Below are positions 8,718 to 17,004 of a stretch of 64,000 bases of DNA, piece after piece (positions within the stretch are counted from its first letter, which is position 1; every line of letters starts with the position of its first letter). The notes beneath the pieces are model-generated. The model saw nothing but the letters and a program-made list of their open reading frames with translations. It ran no database searches and was not told the DNA's origin. The translations under genes were made by a program, and so were the position numbers. The stretch spans positions 4,225,001 to 4,289,000 of the forward strand of contig NZ_CP015199.1 in assembly GCF_001648155.1 (NCBI RefSeq), in the 5' to 3' direction. The stretch comes from Chryseobacterium glaciei. Lineage in GTDB: Bacteria; Bacteroidota; Bacteroidia; Flavobacteriales; Weeksellaceae.

Positions 8718-8745
8718 GTTAGATGATTTTCAATACAAATCTAAC
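8718..8745 (-). promoter_or_regulatory. Inverted-repeat operator over the dtxR-type promoter
   Basis: GTTAGAT (8718-8724) and ATCTAAC (8739-8745) are perfect 7-bp inverted arms separated by 14 bp. On the minus strand TAGATTTG (8736-8743) matches the Bacteroidota -7 box, so a bound repressor would cover it. Probably the regulator's own site; it may also affect the divergent aldolase gene. Confidence 0.6.
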
Positions 8746-8799
8746 AAAATATTATTAAAATTCAGGTCTTGTTAATTTAACTTTTTTTAATTTTACTGT

Positions 8800-9837
8800 A
8801 TGAAATTTTCATTTAAAAACGACTATTCAGAGGGATGCCACCCAAATATCTTGCAGGCACTTTTACAAAGTAATCTCGATCAGCAGGCTGGCTATGGCGA
8901 AGATGAATATTCTTTACAGGCTAAAGAATTAATTAAAGAAAAAATTAAAAACCCAAATTCGGACATCTATTTTGTTTCCGGAGGAACACAGGCAAATTTA
9001 ATTGTAATCTCTTCTATTTTAAGACCTTATCAATGTGCAATTTCGGCTTCTACAGGACATATTTTAAATAATGAAACCGGAGCAATCGAAGCGACAGGCC
9101 ATAAAATATTAAATATTGAAACAGAAGATGGGAAATTAAGACCAACGGATATTACTCCTGTTTTGGAAAATCATCAAAATGTTCCGCATCAGGTAATGCC
9201 AAAATTGGTTTATATTTCGAATTCTACTGAGCTAGGAACGATTTATAATGCAAAAGAATTAGAAGATTTATCTACTTTTTGTAAACAAAACAATCTGTAT
9301 TTATTTATGGATGGGGCAAGACTGGGACATGGTTTGACCTCCGAAATCAGTGATTTAACTTTAGAAAAAGTAGCGGAACTAACGGATATTTTTTATTTAG
9401 GAGGAACCAAAAACGGAGCATTGATTGGAGAAGCGATTGTTATTAATAATCAGGAACTTAAACAGGATTTTGGTTTTAATATCAAACAAAAAGGCGCATT
9501 ATTAGCAAAAGGGAGATTATTGGGAATTCAGTTTTTGGAACTGATGAAAAATGATTTGTATTTTGATCTGGCAAAACATGCAAATAATCAGGCGATGAAG
9601 ATTAAAAATGCAATGAAGAATAAAGGAATAGAATTTCTTTCCGACACTTATACTAATCAGATATTTCCGATTTTGAGTAATGATTTAATTGATATTTTAT
9701 CTGAAAAATTTGAGTTTTATGTTTGGAAGAAAATTGATGAAAATAATTCTGCGATCCGCTTGATAACTTCTTGGAATACAGGCGATGAACCTGTAGACAG
9801 TTTTATAGAGATCATTAATAGTGAATATCATAATTAA
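8800..9837 (+). CDS. Threonine aldolase-like PLP enzyme (beta-eliminating lyase family)
   Basis: 345 residues with the low-specificity L-threonine aldolase pattern. SFKNDYSEGCHPNIL starts the protein, then FVSGGTQANLIVI, the PLP-binding LFMDGARLGHGL (Asp171) and FYLGGTKNGALIGEA with Lys204 as Schiff-base residue. It likely cleaves L-threonine or allo-threonine, or a related beta-hydroxy amino acid, to glycine and an aldehyde in the cytosol. It is divergent from the metalloregulator with 85 bp between start codons. A shared bidirectional terminator follows. Confidence 0.9.
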   Translation: MKFSFKNDYSEGCHPNILQALLQSNLDQQAGYGEDEYSLQAKELIKEKIKNPNSDIYFVSGGTQANLIVISSILRPYQCAISASTGHILNNETGAIEATGHKILNIETEDGKLRPTDITPVLENHQNVPHQVMPKLVYISNSTELGTIYNAKELEDLSTFCKQNNLYLFMDGARLGHGLTSEISDLTLEKVAELTDIFYLGGTKNGALIGEAIVINNQELKQDFGFNIKQKGALLAKGRLLGIQFLELMKNDLYFDLAKHANNQAMKIKNAMKNKGIEFLSDTYTNQIFPILSNDLIDILSEKFEFYVWKKIDENNSAIRLITSWNTGDEPVDSFIEIINSEYHN

Positions 9838-9838
9838 A

Positions 9839-9866
9839 AAAACAGCCTGCAATCAGGCTGTTTTTA
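9839..9866. terminator. Bidirectional terminator
   Basis: AACAGCCTG (9841-9849) pairs perfectly with CAGGCTGTT (9854-9862), with A-rich and T-rich flanks on both sides. It serves the convergent aldolase and 9869-10189 genes. Confidence 0.9.
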
Positions 9867-9868
9867 TT

Positions 9869-10189
9869 TTAATCTTCGACAAGTATTTTTTTGATACCTT
9901 CAATGACTTCATTTTCAAGTTTTTTAATCTTTTCCTTTTTCATGTACATATAAATACCGATCGGGAAACAAAAAATAAGATATAACAAAGCAGAATCTGA
10001 AGCTGTTTCTGTAGTTACTTTGCCAATCTCAGGTTTTGCATTTATTTTTACATTTCCTGTTAATGTAAATCCGCTAGTTCTTACTTGAAGTGCTCCAAAA
10101 CTTGTCTGAATTTTATATTGTGGAAACGTTTTCTTCAGTCCATCAATCAATTCATTTTTCGAAAACGGTTTAAAATTTAAACTTTGCAT
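9869..10189 (-). CDS. Small membrane protein, unknown function
   Basis: 106 residues. An N-terminal soluble part of about 65 residues resembles a small alpha/beta domain (FKPFSKNELIDGLKKTFPQY, then a beta-rich stretch). One membrane segment (ALLYLIFCFPIGIYMYM, about residues 68-85) follows, and then a charged tail. No signal peptide, no family recognised. It shares the terminator at 9839-9866 with the convergent aldolase. Confidence 0.7.
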   Translation of the reverse strand: MQSLNFKPFSKNELIDGLKKTFPQYKIQTSFGALQVRTSGFTLTGNVKINAKPEIGKVTTETASDSALLYLIFCFPIGIYMYMKKEKIKKLENEVIEGIKKILVED

Positions 10190-10287
10190 AGTGTTTGTTA
10201 TTAATAATTTTTGTTAGTATGAGTGTGAGCCCGTACTATAGCAAATACCATGCAATATATTTCAATAATTAGGGAATAATTGATGTT

Positions 10288-10785
10288 TTATTTTAAAACT
10301 TTTGAAACCAATTTGCAATCAACTAATTTATAATCTGTTCCCTCATATTTTATCTTGTTTTCATTAACGAATTTAGTTCCTGTCTGAGAATCTCTTTCAC
10401 CAACACCTTCAATTATTGCGTCTTTTTTCTGTAGAAAATAAATATCATTTGTATTTCCTGATTTTCCTTCTGCAGCAAATTCATAAGTCAATTTAAGCGT
10501 ATCACCAGATTTTATTCCGGACAAAGTTCCCATAGAACTGTCTTTTTCGCTGTTTTTATAAGATAGTTTTCCTGTAATGGTTCCTAAATTATCATCAATA
10601 GTCGCAAAAACACTGTCTTTTCCAACAACTCCTAAATAGCAGAATGATTTTGGCCCCAGCGTATCAACCACAGGTTCAGTTGTTGCCACTGTATCGACAT
10701 CTGTTTTTGGAGTTACAGTTTCCGTTTTTTTATTACAGTTCATCAAAAAAAATGATACCGAACTTAATAAGATTAATTTTTTCAT
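10288..10785 (-). CDS. Predicted lipoprotein, unknown function
   Basis: 165 residues. The signal peptide ends in a lipobox (FFLMNC), so Cys17 should be lipidated. A Thr/Val-rich linker (KTETVTPKTDVDTVATTEPV) precedes a beta-rich domain of about 115 residues with repeated strands (GTITGKLSYKN, GTLSGIKSGDTLKLTYEF). This resembles small membrane-anchored beta-barrel or lipocalin-like folds, but no family was recognised. Single gene. Confidence 0.78.
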   Translation of the reverse strand: MKKLILLSSVSFFLMNCNKKTETVTPKTDVDTVATTEPVVDTLGPKSFCYLGVVGKDSVFATIDDNLGTITGKLSYKNSEKDSSMGTLSGIKSGDTLKLTYEFAAEGKSGNTNDIYFLQKKDAIIEGVGERDSQTGTKFVNENKIKYEGTDYKLVDCKLVSKVLK

Positions 10786-11045
10786 ACCTTTTTTATTATG
10801 TTAAATCAAATTTCGTGCTGCTAAAATAATAATACTATTTTTAATATAATTAAATATAAATTAAAAATAATATTTAGTTTTAAATGTATTTATGATTTTA
10901 ATTTAATCAATAATGATAAAATTATGAACGGTTTTCCTAATCGCTGAGAATCGCTTAAAAAAAACATTTCCGAATAAATATTCGTATATAGGAAAAATAA
11001 TTTGAGGCATGATTAATGTTTCTATACTATTAAAAATTCATTGTT

Positions 11046-12005
11046 ATGAAAAGTTTGCTTAAAATTATTTTTGTTGTTGTATTTATTTTTGGAATTAATC
11101 AATTAAAAGCAGAAACTCCACAAAATTATATTTATACATCTTCGGGAGATCTTCAGAAAATTGAAAAGCTCATCACCCAAAAAGATATTGGAGGAGTTCA
11201 AATTGTTTATAATTGGAAATCATTAGAAACATCGAAAGATATTTATGACTTTTCAAGAATTGAAAAAGATCTTGATTATTTAACCAAATTGAATAGAAAA
11301 TTATTTATTCAACTTCAAGACAGATTTTTTGAACCGGAAGCGAGGTATGTGCCGGATTATATTTTAAATGAAAAAGAATATAAAGGAGGTTTGGTTCCGC
11401 AATTTGATAATCCTGGAGAAAATAAACCGATTGGAAATGGTTGGGTTACTCAACAATGGAATTCTGCAGTTCAGCAAAGATTTCAAAAACTGATAGGAGA
11501 GTTGGCGAAAAAATTTGATGGAAAAATCCAGGGAATCAATTTGCCGGAAACTGCGATTGACATTGATATGAAAAGAGATAAAACAGGTTTCAGTTGTGAT
11601 AAATATTTTCAGGCTGAACTTGACAATTTAAAATTTGCAAGAAGTGTTTTCAAAAAATCATACGTTTTACAATATGTGAATTTTTTTCCGTGTGAATGGG
11701 AAAACGATCATAAATATATGTCCAGATTGTTTGAATTTGCGAAAGAAAATAATGTAGGTTTGGGCGGACCGGATATTGTTCCTAATAAAAATGCACAGAT
11801 GAAAAATTCATATCCATTCTTTAATAAGTATAAAGGAAATTTACCTTTGGTCGCAATGGCTGTGCAGGAGCCGACTTTAACCTATAAAAATCCAAAGACT
11901 AAAAAACCTTTTACAAAAGAAGAGTTTGTAGAATATGCAGAAAATTATTTAGGAGTTAACATAATATTTTGGAGTGTAGAATCTCCTTGGCTGAAAAATT
12001 CCTAA
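11046..12005 (+). CDS. Secreted TIM-barrel glycoside-hydrolase-like protein
   Basis: 319 residues with a signal peptide cleaved near QLKA|ETP. It follows a TIM-barrel glycosidase plan: GGVQIVYNWKSLETSKDIYD (the phrase found at the start of GH42/GH5-like barrels), RKLFIQLQDRFF, FDGKIQGINLPETAID with a candidate acid Glu, NNVGLGGPDI, VAMAVQEPTLTY and IIFWSVESPWL. The Glu residues on these strands are candidate acid/base and nucleophile. The substrate and GH family were not identified. Single gene followed by a repeat. Confidence 0.65.
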   Translation: MKSLLKIIFVVVFIFGINQLKAETPQNYIYTSSGDLQKIEKLITQKDIGGVQIVYNWKSLETSKDIYDFSRIEKDLDYLTKLNRKLFIQLQDRFFEPEARYVPDYILNEKEYKGGLVPQFDNPGENKPIGNGWVTQQWNSAVQQRFQKLIGELAKKFDGKIQGINLPETAIDIDMKRDKTGFSCDKYFQAELDNLKFARSVFKKSYVLQYVNFFPCEWENDHKYMSRLFEFAKENNVGLGGPDIVPNKNAQMKNSYPFFNKYKGNLPLVAMAVQEPTLTYKNPKTKKPFTKEEFVEYAENYLGVNIIFWSVESPWLKNS

Positions 12006-12010
12006 TTGAT

Positions 12011-12089
12011 TTTAAACCATTAAGATCTATTTTATTGTAATTATAAAACTTAATATTCTTAATTACTTAATTGAATCTTAATGGTTTAA
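12011..12089. repeat. AACCATTAAGAT-type fold-back element, copy 3 (short)
   Basis: The ends TTTAAACCATTAAGAT and ATCTTAATGGTTTAA are near-perfect inverted repeats of about 15 bp. The interior is only about 50 bp with TTAATATTCTTAATTACTTA, matching the right parts of copies 1 and 2. It occupies the convergent gap between the secreted barrel protein and DUF4256. Confidence 0.75.
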
Positions 12090-12098
12090 TTATTTTTG

Positions 12099-12659
12099 TC
12101 ATACTTTCAAACAGCCACGAAAACCTCTTGCTGCATAATAAGAATCTGCACCGTTATGGTACGTGAAAACGATATTGTAACGACGATCACAGAAAATAGC
12201 ACCACCTAATTCTCTAATATTCGCGGGAGTTTTAATCCAGCTTGAAGTTTTTAAATCAAACTTTCCGAGCTGTTGAAGTTGGCGATATTGATCTTCTGAT
12301 AATAATTCAATGCCCATTTCCAGGGCTTTATCGATCACATTATTTTCAGGTTTATTGGCTTTTCTTGCTTCCCAAGCCTGATAATCGTAGCAGAGACTTC
12401 TCCGTTTTGGGCTCTCTGGCGAACAATCAAAGAAAATATATTCGTCATTTTTTTTATCATAATCAATAACATCCGGTTCACCTTCGGTTACTTCCATTTC
12501 ATTTAATGACCAAAATTTATCGGGATTTGCTTCCAATTTTGACTGAATTTTATCCCAATCAAGACCTTTGTGACGGTTTATATTTTTTTCAAAACGGGTT
12601 TTTAATGTTTTAAGGAGAGCGTCTGCCTGTTCGGAGGATAATTTTCTATTATTTTTCAT
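12099..12659 (-). CDS. DUF4256 family protein
   Basis: 186 residues matching a widespread family of unknown function. Typical signatures are LLKTLKTRFEKNINRHKGLDW near the N-terminus, SLNEMEVTEGEPDVI, FFDCSPESPKRR, SLCYDYQAWEARK and FTYHNGADSYYAARGFRGCL at the C-terminus. No signal peptide or membrane segment, so it is probably cytosolic. It is the last gene of an ArsR-led operon with SRPBCC, YdeI and DoxX proteins, a combination common in soil bacteria. Confidence 0.85.
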   Translation of the reverse strand: MKNNRKLSSEQADALLKTLKTRFEKNINRHKGLDWDKIQSKLEANPDKFWSLNEMEVTEGEPDVIDYDKKNDEYIFFDCSPESPKRRSLCYDYQAWEARKANKPENNVIDKALEMGIELLSEDQYRQLQQLGKFDLKTSSWIKTPANIRELGGAIFCDRRYNIVFTYHNGADSYYAARGFRGCLKV

Positions 12660-12709
12660 GTTGATTGTATTTGTGTTAAAAATTCTAGATTAAATTTATT
12701 CAAAAATAA

Positions 12710-13099
12710 TTAAATAAATTTTCTGTCTGATGGTCGGAAATACCAAGAAATACAAGTAATAATAAGAAGCAATAATGGTGGAAAAGTCCTGCCAATCGGA
12801 TCTCCGACAATGATATGGGAAACCAAAGCTCCGGACATTGCGAAGAAAAATCCGGCATACGCCCATTCTTTTAATAATGGATATTTCGGAATTAAAGCAA
12901 CGATGACTCCCAATATTTTCCATATTCCAATGATGCTCATTAAGTAAATTGGGTAACCTAGTCTTGTGAAATTTTCTACTTCATCTTTGTTTTTCATCAG
13001 CTGAACAATGGCTGTTGAAACCATTCCCAAAGACATCCAAAGAGTGAAAATCCAGTAGATGATCTTATTTCTTTTTGTTGATTTATTTTGTGTTTCCAT
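12710..13099 (-). CDS. DoxX family membrane protein
   Basis: 129 residues with four predicted membrane helices (WIFTLWMSLGMVSTAIVQL, YPIYLMSIIGIWKILGVIVA, EWAYAGFFFAMSGALVSHII, LLLLIITCISWYF). The pattern around GIWKILGVIVALIPKYPLLKEWAYAG is that of DoxX/DoxD-like proteins. Their role is usually unclear and often tied to redox or thiol stress. It lies 19 bp after the YdeI gene in the ArsR operon. Confidence 0.85.
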   Translation of the reverse strand: METQNKSTKRNKIIYWIFTLWMSLGMVSTAIVQLMKNKDEVENFTRLGYPIYLMSIIGIWKILGVIVALIPKYPLLKEWAYAGFFFAMSGALVSHIIVGDPIGRTFPPLLLLIITCISWYFRPSDRKFI

Positions 13100-13118
13100 T
13101 TTTATAATTATTTAGTAA

Positions 13119-13697
13119 TTAGTCATTTATGCCTTTTCCGATAAGTATGTCGGGAATACATTTTTCAATCCTTGACTCACGGGTTTTTGATTGTTTTGCC
13201 GAAGAAAAATGGAGTAGATAGGCTCTTTGTCTTCCGGGAGTTAAATCTTCAAAAGCTTTTTTTAAGGCTGAATTTTCCTCTAACTTTCTTTGAAATTCTT
13301 CGATCATTTCAAATTGTTTGGTTTCTTTCATTTCTACTTTTATACCTGATTTTTCTACTTCAAGAGCTTCAAACATATAGTTTTTAATGATTTTCTCTAA
13401 ATCAACAATTTCTTTTAAATCCGTAAATCGAATCTGTCTCGCAACCTGAACATTTTCAGATTGTTGGATTAAAATATTGTCGGAATCATTCATCAAAGCA
13501 CCTTTGAAAAATAGGAGTGCGCAATATTCTTTAAATCCATGGATCAAAAAAATATTTTTGTTATCATAAGTGTAGCAGGGGCATCCCCATTTTAGGTCTT
13601 CCTCAAGCCCTGTGTCCAGAGCGATTGCTCTTAATTTTTCAAATTCTTTCTGCCATTGTTTGGCTTGGTCAAAGAAGAAATCAACTTTAGGATTCAT
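13119..13697 (-). CDS. YdeI/OmpD-associated family protein (DUF1801 domain)
   Basis: 192 residues. The N-terminal DUF1801 part is recognisable by LEEDLKWGCPCYTYDNKNIF and KEYCALLFFKGALM. The C-terminal YdeI-type helical tail reads FEDLTPGRQRAYLLHFSSAK followed by TRESRIEKC. Members are small cytosolic proteins linked by annotation to antimicrobial peptide tolerance in Bacillus, though the mechanism is uncertain. Third gene of the ArsR-led operon. The 67-bp gap before it carries a GTAATTGGTAATGAGTAAT repeat also seen near bioA. Confidence 0.85.
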   Translation of the reverse strand: MNPKVDFFFDQAKQWQKEFEKLRAIALDTGLEEDLKWGCPCYTYDNKNIFLIHGFKEYCALLFFKGALMNDSDNILIQQSENVQVARQIRFTDLKEIVDLEKIIKNYMFEALEVEKSGIKVEMKETKQFEMIEEFQRKLEENSALKKAFEDLTPGRQRAYLLHFSSAKQSKTRESRIEKCIPDILIGKGIND

Positions 13698-13764
13698 AAT
13701 TTATGAGTGATAAGTAATTGGTAATGAGTAATATTTGTCAATTATTAATTTTAAAGGCGAGCTT

Positions 13765-14232
13765 TTAAGCTTTTTTAGAAAAAATAATCTGCAGACGATT
13801 ATGAGCCATATTTAAGCCTTGTGCAAATGGAAGTTTAAGGATTTGATCTCTGTAATCGACTGATTTGTAAATAGTTTTAATTACTATTTTGCTTGTATTT
13901 TCCGTTAATTTTTCAAATTCTAAAAATTCTAACTGAACCGGAAAAGGAGTGTTTTCCATTTGGAAAGTTCTCGTAATTTTTTGATTATGAACAAATTCGT
14001 GAATTGTTCCATTGGCGCGGAAAACGACATCGCCTTGAGGATTTGATGTTTCAAACTGATATCCGCCATGTTGCTGATTATCAAGTTTTAAAACTTTTGT
14101 TCCCATCCATTGCTCAACCAATTCGGCTTCTGTATAAGCTTTGAATAATAGTTCTAAAGGCAAATCAAACTCTCTTGTAATAAGGATTTCCTGCTTGTTA
14201 TCTTCGGCTTGGATTTTCGTTTTTAGTTCCAT
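13765..14232 (-). CDS. SRPBCC (AHSA1-like) domain protein
   Basis: 155 residues of START/SRPBCC fold: an initial strand ILITREFDLPLELLFKAYTE, then EAELVEQWMG, a central beta sheet (GGYQFETSNPQGDVVFRANG) and a C-terminal helix. These helix-grip proteins bind a hydrophobic ligand in a central cavity; this subgroup is usually annotated as activator of Hsp90 ATPase homologue 1-like. It starts 5 bp after the arsR-type gene, so the two are almost certainly co-expressed, a very common pairing in bacteria. Confidence 0.9.
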   Translation of the reverse strand: MELKTKIQAEDNKQEILITREFDLPLELLFKAYTEAELVEQWMGTKVLKLDNQQHGGYQFETSNPQGDVVFRANGTIHEFVHNQKITRTFQMENTPFPVQLEFLEFEKLTENTSKIVIKTIYKSVDYRDQILKLPFAQGLNMAHNRLQIIFSKKA

Positions 14233-14237
14233 ATTTT

Positions 14238-14561
14238 CTATTTTTTCTGTTGATAGGCTTTCATTACGCTTTCTAATTTATTGAATTTTTCGTCCCACAT
14301 TTGACGAAAAGGTTCGATAAAATCGGCAATTTCTTTCATTTTATTTGGATTGAGATGATAGATCATTTCGCGACCATTTTGTTCCTGAATTAATAATTCA
14401 CATGCTGTGAGGATCTGCAGATGCTTTGAAACAGTAGGTCTGGCTGTATCAAAATTTGAAGCAATAGCACCAGCCGTCATAGATTGTGTGGCAACCAACA
14501 TAAGAATCGATCTTCTTGTAGGATCTGCTATGGCCTGAAAAACATCTCGTCTTAAATTCAT
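14238..14561 (-). CDS. ArsR-family winged-helix repressor
   Basis: 107 residues. Winged helix: [20 protein letters not shown], then [23 protein letters not shown] as recognition helix, and a wing with [20 protein letters not shown]. No ELCVCDL-type Cys motif, so not a classical arsenic sensor; it belongs to the subgroup paired with SRPBCC proteins. It heads a five-gene operon and has a perfect 15-bp inverted repeat around its promoter, consistent with autorepression. Confidence 0.93.
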   Translation of the reverse strand: MNLRRDVFQAIADPTRRSILMLVATQSMTAGAIASNFDTARPTVSKHLQILTACELLIQEQNGREMIYHLNPNKMKEIADFIEPFRQMWDEKFNKLESVMKAYQQKK

Positions 14562-14563
14562 TA

Positions 14564-14611
14564 CGTAGTTATTTAACTACAAATATATGTGAAGTTAAAT
14601 AACTACGCAAA
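14564..14611 (-). promoter_or_regulatory. Promoter and operator of the arsR operon
   Basis: On the minus strand TTTG (14608-14611), a 20-bp spacer and TATATTTG (14580-14587) make a full Bacteroidota promoter. CGTAGTTATTTAACT (14564-14578) and AGTTAAATAACTACG (14593-14607) are perfect 15-bp inverted arms flanking the -7 box, one of them filling the spacer. A dimer bound here would block RNA polymerase. Confidence 0.85.
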
Positions 14612-14959
14612 TTTATTTTCATAAAATGTTGATTTTTAATGATTAATGGAGCAAAATAGAAACGATACTCAAATAAAGTACTTATTTTAAGTCAGGTATA
14701 ATACTATCTAAGTGCATTAATAGTGGGTAAATGGCTGAAAATCGTCTAAAGATAATTTTACAAATTTTTGATTAAAATACAGCAGTACACTCTTCTTTTT
14801 TGTCAAATTTAAAATGTCCTATAATTAATATTATGTTAAGTTGTAAATTGCCATTAATTTGTTATTCGATTTTTGAGATTTATATTTATGAATAATTATT
14901 GAAAAAGTAGATATTAGTTTATTTAAGCACAAAACAGGCATGATACCGAACGAATTTAG

Positions 14960-15169
14960 AAATTTGAATTTAATGATCTAAAATCAGGAACTTCTTATAT
15001 TTTTGTGACTTCAAATGACGGAATTACGTATAAACGATTAAAGTCAAAAAATTCAGGTTCTATTACTGTTTCTTCAGATAATACATTTTATGAGCCTTAT
15101 AAAATTCCTTTTGAAGAAATTTTGGAAGTCTGGAAATATGCTTCAGGAATTTTCCCGGAAGAGTTTTAA
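14960..15169 (+). pseudogene. Remnant of an S24/LexA-like XRE regulator C-terminus
   Basis: An open frame without a start codon encodes LKSGTSYIFVTSNDGITYKR, then SDNTFYEPYKIPFEEILEVW and a short tail ending PEEF. This is the typical last segment of S24-like (LexA-fold) helix-turn-helix regulators of Bacteroidota. The preceding sequence continues with similarity only in another frame (IPNEFRNLN), and the DNA-binding half is missing. I read it as a decayed regulator. The rest of the 14612-14959 gap holds nothing I can support. Confidence 0.6.
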
Positions 15170-15216
15170 TCTAAAATAAAAATATTATATTTATTTCCGA
15201 AAAAAAATGATAGGTT

Positions 15217-15708
15217 ATGCCGACTGATGCGTCTCACAAGCTGATTCCGATGACAACTTTTGTTATTGAATATTATTCTAATGAAGGTTATGCTGATCTT
15301 CAGACATTACGCTTGATGAATAATTATGCTAATTTCTTAAAACAGTCTTTAACTCTTGGAATGTTTGTTCCGGTAGATCCACAAGGGAATGTACTAAAGG
15401 AACCAAAAAACTATGCGATATGGAAAACGCTGGAGCATAACGACGGAAAAAAAAGCGATGCTGTTGGCTTTGAGGAACATAGAATATATCAAACCGCAGA
15501 ACGAAACTGTCTTTTTGAAGGATTTGAATTGGTGTACAACGGATATTCTGTTGTTCGGATTGTTAAATCAAATAATAATTCCGTTGAATTGTCTTTTAGC
15601 AAGAATGATTTAAAATGTTCAACATTTAAAGATATTGAGGCATTTTCTGTTTTAGATGAAATATCTTTAACGCCTAAAGCATTAAAAACCATCGGAATAA
15701 AAAAATAA
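15217..15708 (+). CDS. Hypothetical protein
   Basis: 163 residues, no signal peptide or membrane helix, so probably cytosolic. The first half looks helical (LQTLRLMNNYANFLKQSLTL) followed by FVPVDPQGNVLKEPKNYAIW. The second half is mixed alpha/beta. Family not recognised. It lies 47 bp after the decayed S24 regulator, in the same direction, which may mark a small region of turnover. A frame on the opposite strand is not a gene. Confidence 0.6.
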   Translation: MPTDASHKLIPMTTFVIEYYSNEGYADLQTLRLMNNYANFLKQSLTLGMFVPVDPQGNVLKEPKNYAIWKTLEHNDGKKSDAVGFEEHRIYQTAERNCLFEGFELVYNGYSVVRIVKSNNNSVELSFSKNDLKCSTFKDIEAFSVLDEISLTPKALKTIGIKK

Positions 15709-15780
15709 ATTAAAAGGTTGAAAAATCTGCCTTTTATTTCTGAAGAAAGGCTCAGATCATAAATCCAAGCCTTTTTAAAT

Positions 15781-16911
15781 TTAATCAAATCTTTTCTGAA
15801 AAGAAAATCCGGATTGATGCATTGCAATTTCATTTTTACCTGTTTCGAGTTGTGCCTGACTTACATAAATTTTCATTTGCTGTTCATAATCGTTGATGGC
15901 ACTTTCTAAGGTTTCAAACTTTCCGGTGATTAAGTTTTCAGATAAAATTAAGGCATCCAATAATCCTGTATTAGCGCCCTGACCAGCAAAAGGAGGCATT
16001 ACGTGGGCTGCATCTCCAATCAAAGTTATTGGTAAAGGACGATTGTTTTTCCAAGCTTTATCTATAGAAATTTTTCTTGTCGGCAATCCTGCAAAAAAGT
16101 TTGTTGAACGGAATAATTGATGATAACATTCGTCCCAATCAGGAAGTATATTGGATAGAAACTCAGCAATATTTTCTGTATTTTGAAAATTTAAGTCATT
16201 TTCATGAATCCATTTTTCAGGTTTTCTGAACGTTACATTATACGTTAATGCACCGTTGTTATTAGGATTTGCCACTAAATTAATTCCATTATCAGCCAGC
16301 ATTAATATATTGTTGTTGCATAATTGAAAAAACTCTGAACATTGTATTTCAGGCTGAAAAACTTCACCCTGTATAATAAAAGTTCCGGTATACTCTACTT
16401 CTGCATCTGTAACAAATTTTTTGGCTTTGGACATTCCGCCATTGGCTCCTATTACAAGATCTGCGGTTGCAATCATCTTATTTTCAAAATGTAGGAGCCA
16501 TTTTTCGTTTTCTTCTTCAAATTCGGTGAATTTTCTGTCCCAAATCACAGTATTTGGTGTTAAGCTGTCTAGTAAGATTTGTCTTAAATCATTTCTATTG
16601 ATCTCAGGATTATCGTATTGATTTTCGGGTATTGAATTTTTAATGAATAAAACTTTGCTCTGTTCATCAACTACTGTTCTTCCCATCGGAATCGCTTTAG
16701 CATAATAACTTTCCAGTAATCCTGCTTTTTTCATAGCATCCTGTCCTGAACCTTTGTGCAGATCTAATGTTCCACCCCAAATTCTTACTTTTGGGTCTTT
16801 ATCTCTTTCGTAAACAGTTACATTTATTCCTTCTTGCTGTAGTAATTTTGCTAAGATTAAACCAGCCGGTCCTGCGCCAATAATGGCTACATTTTTATTC
16901 TTTAATAACAT
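15781..16911 (-). CDS. Tet(X)-like FAD-dependent monooxygenase
   Basis: 376 residues, similar along their whole length to Tet(X) tetracycline monooxygenases as I remember them. The FAD fingerprint GAGPAG is at residues 12-17. Then come GGTLDLHKGSGQDAMKKAGL, NPEINRNDLRQILLDSL, NTVIWDRK, NGGMSKAKKFVTD, ANPNNNGAL and ITLIGDAAHVMPPFAGQGAN, and a C-terminal helix. Tet(X) hydroxylates tetracyclines and inactivates them. Here the positions of Tet(X) Arg213 (GNRLM) and His234 (ALHFG) appear to be Ile and Thr, so the substrate may differ. Single gene on the chromosome with no mobile element beside it. Confidence 0.88.
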   Translation of the reverse strand: MLLKNKNVAIIGAGPAGLILAKLLQQEGINVTVYERDKDPKVRIWGGTLDLHKGSGQDAMKKAGLLESYYAKAIPMGRTVVDEQSKVLFIKNSIPENQYDNPEINRNDLRQILLDSLTPNTVIWDRKFTEFEEENEKWLLHFENKMIATADLVIGANGGMSKAKKFVTDAEVEYTGTFIIQGEVFQPEIQCSEFFQLCNNNILMLADNGINLVANPNNNGALTYNVTFRKPEKWIHENDLNFQNTENIAEFLSNILPDWDECYHQLFRSTNFFAGLPTRKISIDKAWKNNRPLPITLIGDAAHVMPPFAGQGANTGLLDALILSENLITGKFETLESAINDYEQQMKIYVSQAQLETGKNEIAMHQSGFSFQKRFD

Positions 16912-17004
16912 AATTTTGCCTTGTTTAATATGAACACAAAATTCTGAAATGTTTCTACGACAGGATTGTATAAATGCGACAAAATGAGGCTTGAAATGAT
17001 TAAT

